Shown here piece by piece: positions 10,700 through 21,653 of a stretch of 64,000 bases of DNA; position 1 is the stretch's first letter, and each line of letters begins with the position of its first letter. Source of the DNA: Hippophae tibetana (taxonomy: Eukaryota; Streptophyta; Magnoliopsida; Rosales; Elaeagnaceae); the NCBI GenBank assembly GCA_037013495.1, contig CM072801.1, positions 8,790,501-8,854,500 of the forward strand, read 5' to 3'. The notes beneath the pieces are model-generated. The model was not told where the DNA came from. It saw only the letters and a program-made list of their open reading frames with translations, and did no database searches. A program made the position numbers and the translations under genes.

Positions 10700-13061
10700 A
10701 ATAGTCTTTAGAAAAAAAATTAGTTTTTATCCAAAATAAAGTTATTCCTTCTAAAAATACCATTCGAATTTTAATGGATTTTAAATTCAAGATTTTTTGA
10801 AATAATAAAAATAAAAATATAAGATATTTTAAATTTTTTTTACAAAAAATGATGATTAACAATAAGTTTTTTTAAAGAAATACAAAAGGAAAAATTATAT
10901 CTTAAAAAACAAATATTGATTTAAAGATTCATAATTTTTAAAAATAAGAAAAATATTTTCAAGAAAATATAAAATTTATTATGGAATAAATAATAAAGAA
11001 ATGAGTATTAATATTACAAACATAAAATAAATATATAATATACCATTAATTGATAAATAAACTATCTTGGATAAATTATCAAAAATTTCCTAAAAAAACA
11101 AAAGAAAATTTAGACATATCTATTTAGGAGGAATCCAAATTTTGATAAAAACACATTTTAAAAAATGAATTGATACACTAATAAAACTAACATTACTAAA
11201 TAATAAATAGGAAATATACTTTATTATGAATGAGGCATAAAAACCTAAAATACTTGAAATTAAAATCAACAATATACCCTTGATTTGTCATTAATATTAA
11301 TCAATGATAAAAATTTAAACAAAATATTAAATTTAGCTTATTAATTTTAAAGAGTAGATTTAATAAAATAGTAAAATAATCAATTTTTAGTGCACTATAT
11401 AATAATATATTCATTAATAAATAGTTATCATAGTTTAATATATAGACAAAATGAATTGATAAAAATAGATGAAATCTTTTACGAATTTGGACAAATAATA
11501 AAACTAGAAATATTAACAAATTTTAAAATATTTAAATAATGAAACCTAGATATTAAATAAAAAAAATTGATATCACGAAAAAAAGAACGTAGAAAGAAAA
11601 AACAACACACCACAAATATAATTTACAAATAATTAAACAAAAATAATCAAACATGAATGAAAACAAGAACAAGAAATAAAATAATTAAAATAGAAAAATT
11701 AAATAAGTTAAAAATTTTATTCAAAGAGTAACATGCCAATAACAAAAATAGATAAATTACAAAGGAGAAAACTCTTACAGAAAATAGCAAGTTACAAGGA
11801 ATATAATTAAATAATCATAATACCCTAATAATCATAACAAATAATCAAAAAAAATTATAATAAAATATTATTAAAGTGCAATGAATTAGACATATATGAA
11901 AGAACCAGACAAGAATTTTTCCAACTATCAAAAAATCAAAACTAAAGATTACAAGTGCTTTTATCGTATAAAGGATGTAGAGGAATCAACATTTTTATTA
12001 TTAAGAGAAAACATGTCGGACAAGTTATTTTTATTAAATAAATATCGTTAAGATTTTTTGAAAGTAAATAAGAGATAAATGTAAGATGTAATCTTTATTC
12101 TTCCGCGTATTTTAAAGATAAATACTTAAAATAATTGATCTTATATCTATAAAATAACTCTTGTGTAAGGAAGAGAGACATATCAAGTTTTTATCACAAA
12201 ATCCAAACATCCTTATCTTTTCAAACAATATCTAGACAAACTTCTATAGAATAAATTAGTAGGAAATTAGGGTTAATTATGATAATATCATTTTCTTTAA
12301 CAAATAAAAGTTTCATTGGTGGAAGCTAAAAGTAATTACTTTCAATCCAAAAGGTGAAGCTAACTACATATTAGATACGAGCAAAAGACTAAAATTGACT
12401 TATATTCATTAAAATAAGGTAAGATTAAATATAACTTTAGATTCTATTTATTAATTATAATATTTATTTATTAAAAAATCAAAAATTAAAAAACTAATCA
12501 ATATTTATATGTTAAATGAATTTTTTAATTAGTTAAAATATTATTTGGTGTCATACCTACGAAATTAATAAAAATCAAGAATATTTAAAAGAAAAAAGAA
12601 AAAATATTTAATTAATGAGCTTTACGAATATTAATAAAATTATTTATAATTCTTATAGATTTAAAAAAATAAAATAAAATGAAGGGTAAAAATTTCATTA
12701 AGTTTAATAGAAAAAATCAAAAGTATTATAGTTAGGTAAAACTTATAAATTCTAGACAACATGGTATATATAGACCATTTTCTTTGAATTACTTATTACC
12801 CCTTTATTATTAGGTATTCTCTCCTCATTGTGTTGTTTATTTATTGTTTTAAATGAAAAGATATTGTTTTAAAGATGTAAAAGTTCAAAGATTTTTAAAA
12901 ATCAAAGACATGCAAATTTTGATAAATTAAAAACATAATCTCATATTATAATAAACTTATATTAAAATATAATGATTCCTTATAAATACATGCTAATTAA
13001 TAAATACGGTTTTTCATATACATTTGCAACCAAGATAACCAAATCTTAAGGGTAATTAGTT
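10700..13061. other. Very AT-rich spacer, no gene seen
   Basis: Sequence dominated by A/T runs and short repeats. Open frames here are low-complexity (Ile/Leu/Phe/Asn) and are not supported as genes. It ends at the target duplication of the copia element. Confidence 0.6.
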
Positions 13062-13066
13062 CTTAG

Positions 13067-13487
13067 TGTTGGAAATTGTTATAAAGCTCCTTAATTTAAG
13101 GAGCAAAACAAGAAGTAAAACACGGAGCTTAATTTAAGGAGCAATTCAAGGAACCATTAATTTAAGGAGTAATTCAAGGAGTGAATTTTCCTATAAATAG
13201 ATGCGTAATTGTAATGAATTAATCATCCAAAATGTTCATTCTAATTGAGAGAAAAGCTTTTGTGAGAGAAAATTGAGAGTAATTTTCTTGGGTGCAATTG
13301 GGTTGTGGGTTGTGAGTTGTGAGTGTTGTAAACACCTTGTGTAATTTTTCCTCTTTCAGTAAAAAGATCTGTAGCAGGTCTGAAGACGTAAGCAAGATTG
13401 GCCGAACTCCGTTATCAAATTTGTGTTATTTTTATTCTTGTTTTCTCATAAATCTGGCTTATCAAGAATTTGCGTAATTTCCCAACA
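13067..13487 (+). repeat. 5' LTR of the copia element (421 bp)
   Basis: It starts TGTTGGAAA and ends TTTCCCAACA, giving the inverted TGTTGG/CCAACA termini of copia LTRs. Near the start is a perfect palindrome GCTCCTTAATTTAAGGAGC (13086-13104), followed by further copies of TTAATTTAAGGAG. A TATA-like CCTATAAATAG lies near 13190. It is followed directly by the primer-binding site. Confidence 0.93.
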
Positions 13488-13489
13488 AC

Positions 13490-13501
13490 TGGTATTAGAG
13501 C
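13490..13501 (+). other. Primer-binding site of the copia element
   Basis: TGGTATTAGAGC lies two bases past the 5' LTR and differs from the usual initiator-Met tRNA complement (TGGTATCAGAGC) at one position. Confidence 0.85.
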
Positions 13502-13680
13502 TATTAGTGATGATTTCTATCAATTTTCTACAAGGTTACTATTTACGTGAATAGTGAATTACGTGAATAGTGACATTTTGTCGACGATATTTGTTCGATG
13601 ACGGAGGTGTTCTAATATACGGTGGTTTACAGAAATAGTTAGAAATTATCCGGAGGAAGTCAAATTTGAGTGGAAGTAAT

Positions 13681-16600
13681 GGCCGCAGATGAAGGAATGG
13701 TGAAACTCGAAAAATTTGATGGCACAGATTTCGAGTTTTGGAAAATGCAGATAGAGGATTATCTGTATCAAAGAAATCTATATTAACCTCTCTCAGGGAA
13801 GAAGCCAGAGGCTATGAAGGAAGAAGATTGGAATCTTCTAGACATACAAGCCCTCAGAGTTATTCGATTGACGTTATCTCGTAATGTTGCTTTCAACATA
13901 GCAAAGGAAAAGACCACATCGAGTCTTATGACAGCTCTCTCCAATATGTATGAGAAGCCATCAGCCTCAAACAAAGTGCACTTGATGAAGCGTTTGTATC
14001 GGTAGCTCAACATCTCAATGAACTCAACACAGTCACAACCCAGTTGAGTTCAATAGAAATTGAATTCGATAAAAAAGTACGAGCATTGATACTTTTTTCT
14101 TCTTTACCAAAAAGTTGGAATGCTACTATCACGGCTGTGAGTAGCTCGTCAGGAAGCAATAAGTTGAAATTTGACGATATTCGTGATTTGGTTCTCAATG
14201 AAGAGATCTGATGTAGAGAGTCAGGTGAATCATCAACTTCTTCAGTTTTTCATACAGAGTCAAGAGGAAGAAATTCAACCAAAGGGAATGGACGTGGTAG
14301 AACAGACTATCGAGGTAGATTAAAGGACAGGGGTCCAAATCCAGGAATCCTAATAATTCCCATAGCTCGAAGACTATCGAGTGTTAGAATTGTGGAAGAA
14401 CCGGGCACTACAAAAATCAGTGCAAGAGTGCATTAAAAGACAAACAAGTGAAGACAGAAGCAAATGTTACTTCCACCTCAGGAGGAGACGATGCATTGAT
14501 ATGCTCTTTGGAGAGCAAGGAAGAATCTTGGGTGTTAGACTCTGGAGCATCGTTCCATGCTACTTCACAAAAACAATTCTTCGAGAAATATGTCCCGAGA
14601 AACGTTGCAAAGGTATATCTTGGTGATGATCAACCATGTGCTATTATTGGCAAAGGTGTAGTGAAGATTAAGTTGAACAAATCTATTTGGGAACTGAAGA
14701 ATTTCAGGCATATTCCCGATCTGAGAAGGAACTTAATCTCAGTGGGGCAGTTGGCCAGTGAAGGCTACACTACGATCTCCTATGGTGATGATTGGAAGAT
14801 TTCAAAGGGTACAATGGTAGTTGCTCGAGGCAAGAAAAATGACACTCTTTACATGACAGCAGAGGCACGTTGTTCAATCACAATTGCAGCAGGTAATGAA
14901 ACACCAAATCTATGGCACCAAAGACTAGGACACATGAGTGAGAAGGGGATGAAAATTATGCACTCAAAAGGAAAACTTTTAGGTCTATAGTCTGTAGAGA
15001 TGGACATGTGCGAAGATTGCATACTTGGAAAGCAAAAGAGAGTCAGCTTTCAGACAAGTGTCAGAACCCTAAAGAAGGAAAGGCTAGAGCTTATTCACTC
15101 TGATGTTTGGGGACCAACGAGCGTCTTATCTATTGGTGGGAAACACTACTTCGTGACTTTCATTGATGATCACTCTTGGAAGGTATGAGTTTACTTTCTA
15201 AAGCATAAGTTTGAAGTATTTGAGGCTTTCAAAAGATGAAAAGCTATGGTGGAAAATGAGACGGGTTTAAAGATCAAAAAGCTCAGAACTGATAATGGTG
15301 GTGAATATGAAAATACCAGATTCAAAAATTTCTACTAAGAGCACGGGATCAGAATGGAAATAACTGTGCCAGGCATGCCTCAACACAATGGTGTAGCTGA
15401 GTGTATGAATCGAACGTTTACAGAAAGAACCATAAGCATTCATATACAGTCAGGTCTATCGAAGCAGTCAACACGGCAGCTTGCTTGATCAACCGAGGCC
15501 CATCTGTTCCATTGGAACATAGAATACCAGAGAAGGTATAAAGCGGAAAAGAAGTGAAACTATCACATCTAAAAGTTTTCGGTTGTGTAGCATTTATGCA
15601 TATCAGTGATCAAGGTAGGAATAAGCTTGATCCCAAATCCAAGAAATGCACATTCATCAGCTATGGTAAGGATGAGTTTGGCTACCGCATTTGGGATGAC
15701 GAAAAGAAGAAAGTTATCCGTAGCAGAGATGTGATTTTCAACGAAATGGTGATGTATAAGGACATGCATAAAATAGATGCCAATGACTCAGAGCAGAATG
15801 AGTCAGTATTTGCAGATGCAGATGATGTCCCAGATAGTTCTGCAACAGAACCAATTGTAACAAGTCTTCAACCAGAGGAACTTGTTGGACAGAGCAGTAC
15901 ACAACATTCCGACACACCACAACCTCTTACTCCAGCTCCTGTATTGAGAAGGTCTTCTCGACCTCATGTGCCTAACATGAGATACATGAACTATATGTTG
16001 CTGACTGATGGAGGAGAGCTTGAATGCTATGATGAAGCTTGTCAGACTCGAGATTCCAACAAGTGGGAGCTTGATATGAAATAAGAAATGAAATCTCTCA
16101 TCTCCAACCAGACATGGGAACTAGCTAAATTACCTATGGGAAAGAAGACACTTCACAACAAATGGGTGTATCGGGTGAAAGAGGAGCATGATGATTCCAA
16201 GGGATACAAAGCCCGCCTAGTTGTCAAAGGGTTTCAACAGAAGGAAAGAGTTGACTACACTGACATTTTCGCTCCCGTTGTGAAGCTCAATACTATCAGA
16301 TTAGTATTGAGTATTGTAGCCATTGAAGATCTTCATCTTGAACAGTTGGATGTGAAGACTGCATTCCTTCATGGAGATTTAGATGAAGAGATATACATGT
16401 ACCAGCTAGAAGGTTTCTTAGAAAGAGGGAAGAAGAACATGGTGTGCAGACTTAAGAAGAGTTTGTATGGCCTGAAACAAGCCCCGAGACAATGGTACAG
16501 AAAGTTTGATAGCTTCATGCACAAGGAAGGTTTCCAGAAGTGAAATGCTGACCATTGTTGCTACTTCAATAGATATAGGTCCAGTTATATCATTTTACTA

Positions 16601-17535
16601 CTTTATGTTAATGATATGTTAGTAGCAGGTTCAGATATGGATGATATTAAAAGGTTGAAGCAGTAATCGTCAAAGAAGTTTGACATGAAAGACTTGGGTC
16701 CAGCAAAGAAGATTCTTGAAATGCAAATCACAAGAAATAAGAAGAAATAATCCTTGCAGTTATCTCAGGCAGAGTACATCAATCGTGTTTTGTAGAGATT
16801 CAACATGGGCGATGCCAAGCCAGTTAACACATCCTTGGCTAGTCATTTTCGCCTATCCAAGGATCAGTCCCCTCAGACAGAGGAAGAGAGAGAATTCATG
16901 GCTAAGGTTCCTTATGCCTCAGTCATTGGAATTTTGATGTACGCAATGGTCTATACGAGACCAGACATTGGCCATGCAATGAGAGTTGTTAGCAGATTTA
17001 TGTCAAATCTAGGGAAAACTCATTGGGAAGCAGTCAAGTGGATTTTGAGGTATCTGTGAGGCACCACAGAAAAGTACAATGGTACATAGATACAGACTTT
17101 GGAGGTGAAGTTGATCACCGAAGAAGCACCACCGGTTATATATTTACTGTTGGAAGTACACCTATTAGTTGGATGTCACAAATACAAAAAATTGTCACTC
17201 TATCCACTACAGAGGCTGAGTATGTAGCAGTAATTGAAGTTAATAAAGAGATGATATGGCTTCAAGGTTTGTTAACTGAGCTGGAATTCAAACATGAGAA
17301 GAATGTTTTGCATAGTGATAGTCAAAGTGCAATACACTTGGCGAAGAATTCAACATTTCATTCTAGAACCAAGCATATTGGACTTCGTTATCACTTCATC
17401 AGATCTCTATTGGAAGATGATGTGTTAATACTAGAGAAGATTTTAGAAAGCAAAAATCTAGCAGATGTGTTAACAAAGGTGGTGATTATTAACAAATTGA
17501 AGTTGTGCTCAACTTCAATTGGTCTGCTAGAGTAA
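13681..17535 (+). pseudogene. Copia gag-pol, disrupted
   Basis: Gag starts at the ATG at 13681 with the typical KLEKFDGTDF opening. A zinc knuckle (C-x2-C-x4-H-x4-C) lies at 14382-14423 but has a TAG at its second codon. The protease motif LDSGAS is at about 14535, the GAG-pre-integrase motif LWHQRLGHMS at about 14910, and the integrase core at 15060-15450. Reverse transcriptase begins at about 16088 with WVYRVK and KARLVVKGF, followed by DVKTAFLHGDL. The YVDD box reads Y-V-N-D at 16604-16615, so a catalytic aspartate is lost. RNase H spans about 17060-17535, with TTEAEYVA and the RTKHI motif. Stops at 13784, 14003, 14385, 14988 and 15186, more further on, and shifts between frames show that no full polyprotein can be made. 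Confidence 0.92.
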
Positions 17536-17590
17536 CAAATACTAGAAAAGTTGTTGCATTGATCGAGGTGTGAAGACAGATTGAAATCAG

Positions 17591-17604
17591 TCTTTAAGTG
17601 GGAG
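17591..17604 (+). other. Polypurine tract of the copia element
   Basis: TCTTTAAGTGGGAG lies just before the 3' LTR; AAGTGGGAG is the usual copia plus-strand primer core. Confidence 0.8.
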
Positions 17605-17606
17605 AT

Positions 17607-18011
17607 TGTTATAAAGCTCCTTAATTTAAGGAGCAAATTAAGGAGCAAAACATGTAGCTTAATTCAAGGAACCATTAATTTAAGGAGTAATTCAATGAGT
17701 GAATTTTCCTATAAATAGATGTGTAATTGTAATGAATTAATCATCCAAAGTGTTCATTCCAATTGAGAGAAAAGTTTTGTGAGAGAAAATTGAGAGTAAT
17801 TTTCTTGGGTGCAATTGGGTTGTGAGTTGTGAGTTGTGAGTTGCAAGTGTTGTAAACATCTTGTGTAATTTCTTCCCTTTCAGTAAAAAGATCTGCACCA
17901 GGTCTAGAGACGTAAACAAGATTGGTCGAACTCCGTTATCAAATTTGTGTTATTTTTATTCTTATTTTCTTATAAATCTAGTTTATCGAGAATTTGCATA
18001 ATTTTCCAACA
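17607..18011 (+). repeat. 3' LTR of the copia element, 5' end shortened (405 bp)
   Basis: It aligns with the 5' LTR and ends TTTTCCAACA. Its left end begins TGTTATAAAG and lacks the first ten bases of the 5' LTR (TGTTGGAAAT), apparently lost between two ATTGTT repeats. It also lacks some short internal repeat units near the start. It is followed by the target duplication CTTAG. Confidence 0.9.
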
Positions 18012-18016
18012 CTTAG

Positions 18017-19449
18017 TTTCAATTTATACATGTAAAGTTGGATTGATTTGGTTTTGATCTAAAATTTGAACTATGTATATGTATTTTTTACATGAAAATT
18101 CTCATTATAGATACAAATGAAAAAAAAAGAGAAATTTACTCTATATTTATTTTTTTAAGAAAAAATTTTAATTTTTTTCTTATATTAGTTTTACAATGGT
18201 ATATCAATGTAGATAAAGTTTTACTTTAACATATATATGTATATATAGATTAAAAAATTATACTTACAATAATTTGGATAGGATAATTTACATGAGACAT
18301 AATAACATGTTAATAAAAATTAAATTCGATTATATTAATTAATGTATAATTATCATATTAATTATTATTTTAAAAAGTTTATTATAAATTAAAATATTGA
18401 GATATGTGTATGCTTAACATACACCAACTATTATTTTATATATCTTTAAAAAAACATTACATGAATAACCATTTATTTTATATTTAAGTGTTCGAAAATC
18501 AATATAAATTTAGTTTTTTTTTAATCAAATGAAAAAACCTCATTAGTAGCAAATTGTGAATTCTTTTTTCATTCCGGAATTTCGGGCCGTTTCAGTTGGG
18601 AGGAAAATAGTAGCAATTAATGATGATGATTTTGAATTCGAATGCTCTAAATCTATAGCAATAATTCGGGCTGAACCTTTTTTTTACATTTCTCTTTTAA
18701 GTCATACTAACTTACATATCTTAACCATTAATTTTTTAGTTTTTGTTTACTTATATATTTAGATCATGATTTTTTACTAGATTGTATTTTTAATTTTTAA
18801 TCAATAAAATTTTATTTTCTTAAAAAAATTAAGATGTTATATTATGAAAAAAATAATGGTTGACCCTAAGAGAGTATTGAGAGATATAAAAAATTATAAT
18901 TTTTTATAAATGATTATAATTATATTTATTAATAATATTTACTATATATCAATTATAAATTATGGAATTTTGTAATAAATAAAATTTTCGTTCGTAATTC
19001 TCTCTTGATCTTCTCTATCACCACGTAAATAGTGTGATCTAAAAACTAAAAAAATAATTCTTGTTATATTATAGCCGTTGAAATGGTAAGTAGATCCCAC
19101 TTTAGGTAGTAAAATCCGAAGATTAATATTAATATAAATAATTATAGAAAAAGAAAAAAGAAAAAAGAAAAAAATATTTTTTTATGAAAAAAGGGAAAGA
19201 AATTAAATGACTAAATGAAGACTATAATAGAGAAGATACAGAAACAACCAACTACCCCCCACATGGCCTTCGCAATCAAACTCTCGCAGTCAGTCCCAAA
19301 TGAAGAAAGAAGATGGGAGTGGTAGGACCCACGTGACCTTCCGTTTTTTTTTTATCAAAAAAATATTCTTCAATATCTTTTTTGAAAATAAATAAAAAAT
19401 TATTCTAATTAAAAATTTGAAAACGACCAAGCCTTTCTCGTATTTCTCT
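18017..19449. other. AT-rich spacer upstream of the arabinogalactan peptide gene
   Basis: No convincing coding frame. Bases about 18550-18690 are slightly more GC-rich with a 68-codon frame, but that frame ends in low-complexity sequence and resembles nothing I know. Bases 19200-19340 are likely distal promoter of the next gene and include a CCACGTG motif near 19329. Confidence 0.5.
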
Positions 19450-19457
19450 TATAAATA
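19450..19457 (+). promoter_or_regulatory. TATA box of the arabinogalactan peptide gene
   Basis: TATAAATA, preceded by a pyrimidine-rich stretch, lies 134 bp upstream of the ATG at 19584. This implies a 5' UTR of about 100 bases. Confidence 0.6.
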
Positions 19458-19583
19458 TATGTGTCAACTCGAAAACTTTTCCTTGTCTTACGATTCAATT
19501 TCAACCTGAAAGTCTCTCTGTGATTTTGCTAAATTTCCCTCAAACTAAACCGAGAAATAGATAATCAAAATTCAGAGCTAAGA

Positions 19584-20085
19584 ATGGCAGGTCGTTTCTT
19601 TTGTACGAATGTAGCGGTGGGAGTTTTGGTAATCTTTGTCCTAGCATTTGCCGTCGTTGATGCCCAAACACCAGCTCCGGCTCCTGCTCCTACGAGTGAT
19701 GGTATAGTCATGATTTATATATATCATTCGAATCTTGTTCATGTTTTTTTTTCCTTTAGATCTGATTAATTTTCGAATCTTGTTCATGTTTTGTTCGTTT
19801 AGATCTGATTAATTATTCTCATTCAAATTCGTATTGCGTGATTTCTTGATTATTCGCCTTTTATCTTTTCCCGACGAATTAATTTGTGTTAGTTTTTTTT
19901 TTTTTTTTTTTTGTATTCTTCTAACAATTGTATTTAATTTCATGACATTTTTTTCCATTGTTAATGATTTTGATTTTACAGGTACGTCAATTGACCAAGG
20001 GATTGCATACGGGTTGATGCTGGTAGCTCTGGTGCTTACGTACCTAATTCATCCATTGGAGGCCTTCTCCTGCAATTTCTTTTAA
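19584..20085 (+). CDS. AGP20: Arabinogalactan peptide (AGP16/AGP20 type), two exons
   Basis: Exon 1 is 19584-19701 and exon 2 is 19982-20085; the intron starts GTATAG and ends TTTTACAG. The join splits a glycine codon (GAT G|GT) and gives 73 residues. Residues 1-27 form a signal peptide ending VVDA. The mature peptide starts QTPAPAPAPTSDG, whose Ala-Pro repeats are the sites for proline hydroxylation and arabinogalactan addition. Then comes TSIDQGIAYGLM, and a hydrophobic C-terminal stretch, LMLVALVLTYLIH, that should direct GPI anchoring. The product is expected on the outer face of the plasma membrane or in the wall. The size and the SDGTSIDQGIAY block match the AGP16/20/22/41 group closely; AGP20 is my best fit, not proven. 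The exon-1 frame runs on into the intron, so a naive ORF would give a wrong 61-residue protein. Confidence 0.9.
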
Positions 20086-20171
20086 GTAGTAGTAGTAGTA
20101 TAGTATTTTAAGGTACATCAAATATATTTTACTATCAAGTGAAGTTAGTGCTTCAGTATAATTAATTTGGC

Positions 20172-20195
20172 CTCTCTCTCTCTCTCTCTCTCTCT
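20172..20195 (+). repeat. (CT)n microsatellite in the 3' UTR region of the arabinogalactan peptide gene
   Basis: About twelve perfect CT units lie some 90 bp past the stop codon. Confidence 0.9.
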
Positions 20196-21653
20196 TTGGT
20201 TGTGGTTGTTAATAGGCATTCTGGAATTGGATTTAATGGCACTATTCAGTATTGAATATTGAGTTTTTATCAGATGTCTCCGAAGGAACATTGAATATTG
20301 AGTTTACGCCTTTAATTTTACTCCGTTCCTCTTCTTCATAATTATCAAAGAATACTTATAAAATCAGAAAATACATAGAAAATAATATTTATAAATATTC
20401 TTAAAATTTATAATCACAAAATTAGGATTATTATTTTTAATTTATATATTTTTATTACAAAAATACTCAACTCATAAATTTCACTAACTTGGACACTATT
20501 TAAATTCATTTTTTATTAATTATATTCGTTTTATATTGAATTTTGAAGAATTTAATTTAATTCAATGTTAGTAGAGTTATTTTTATTATAAATTTTAGAG
20601 CGTTATTTTATTAATTTTTCAAATTTCATTACTTGATGTTTGGAGTATTTTAACTCTTGTGCTTGTGCTGAGCAAGAAGAATGAATACCTTTGAAGTTCC
20701 GCTTCCGCTAATTTGATAATTTAGAAAGTTATATATATATATATATATATTAATAACCATACTATTTATTTACAGACTCAAACCCCTTATAATTGAGATT
20801 CAAATCCCTATATATATAATAATTATACTATTTATAATTGTGACTCAAAACCTTCATAATTGAAATTTGAATTCCTAGTATTCTGAAAGAGAATCTTACA
20901 TACCATAAGCGTATCGTATCGTAATGAAATGGAATTATTTTCATTCTTTATTTTTGTAAAAAATGAGAAAGTGTTACAATTAAGAATGATAGCAATGACT
21001 ATATTAATAGAGAGCCTAAAGATTTCTTCCTCTTTCAGCCACGAGATCGTCGGCAGATATTAATTAATCAAATCCACTACAGTAAAGAACAAAGACTAGG
21101 TCCCCATTCTTTCTGAACTTGAAACGCAAGCTTAAATTTCGAAGCAACTTATTTAACGGCTATCTAATACAAACAGCATCATCCTTTTTATTAATTATTA
21201 TGACTGGTCTTCCTCTTTGCCACTTTGTTTTCAACTTTCAATTGAGAATTAGATAAGTCAAGTCGACCATGCACAGCTGATGGAAGGAGAAATGTAAAAT
21301 CTGATTCCATTTGGAAAAATCTGTATGTATATTTGATAAATTATTTTATATACGTAAACTCTTCTTGAAATAAGAAGAAAATCAAAATTTCAATGCTTAC
21401 AGTTCAAGCATTTGGCATTTGACAATAAAATGTAAGGAAAAATAAATTGATGAATAGCAAATCCTAGCATTTCCATGTCACAAGAACTCTCACAAAATGG
21501 CAGAAGCCTGATCTTTCTTCTAAGTGGAAAGAAATCGATGTCATTTACTGACCCTCCCCCATAGGAAATTATAATTTTAAGCAAAGTGGGTTTGGTCTAA
21601 AACATGGTTAGAGACTTGAGAGCCTTGTATGTCTTGAATTATTGAGGTAGACG
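20196..21653. other. Spacer between convergent genes
   Basis: AT-rich sequence with a short (TA)n run near 20733-20751. Bases 21000-21260 are more mixed in composition but have no supported frame. Its right end is the 3' flank of the mitochondrial carrier gene. Confidence 0.5.

Larger units (their letters stand above)
13062..18016 (+). mobile_element. Ty1/copia LTR retrotransposon, complete in structure, coding-dead
   Basis: The element is bounded by a perfect 5-bp target duplication, CTTAG, at 13062-13066 and 18012-18016. The order is 5' LTR, tRNA-iMet-type primer site, gag, protease, integrase, reverse transcriptase, RNase H, polypurine tract and 3' LTR. Integrase before reverse transcriptase defines the copia superfamily. 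Many in-frame stops and frame breaks make it non-autonomous. The two LTRs are still easily aligned by eye but differ by small indels and substitutions, so the insertion is not recent. Confidence 0.93.

Noticed and set aside
11301-11519. 72-codon minus-strand frame rich in Leu/Ile/Phe/Asn
   Set aside because: The composition is that of translated A/T-rich spacer.
18556-18762. 68-codon frame in the spacer after the copia element
   Set aside because: Its second half is low-complexity and hydrophobic, no promoter or homologue is recognised, and the surrounding DNA is spacer-like.
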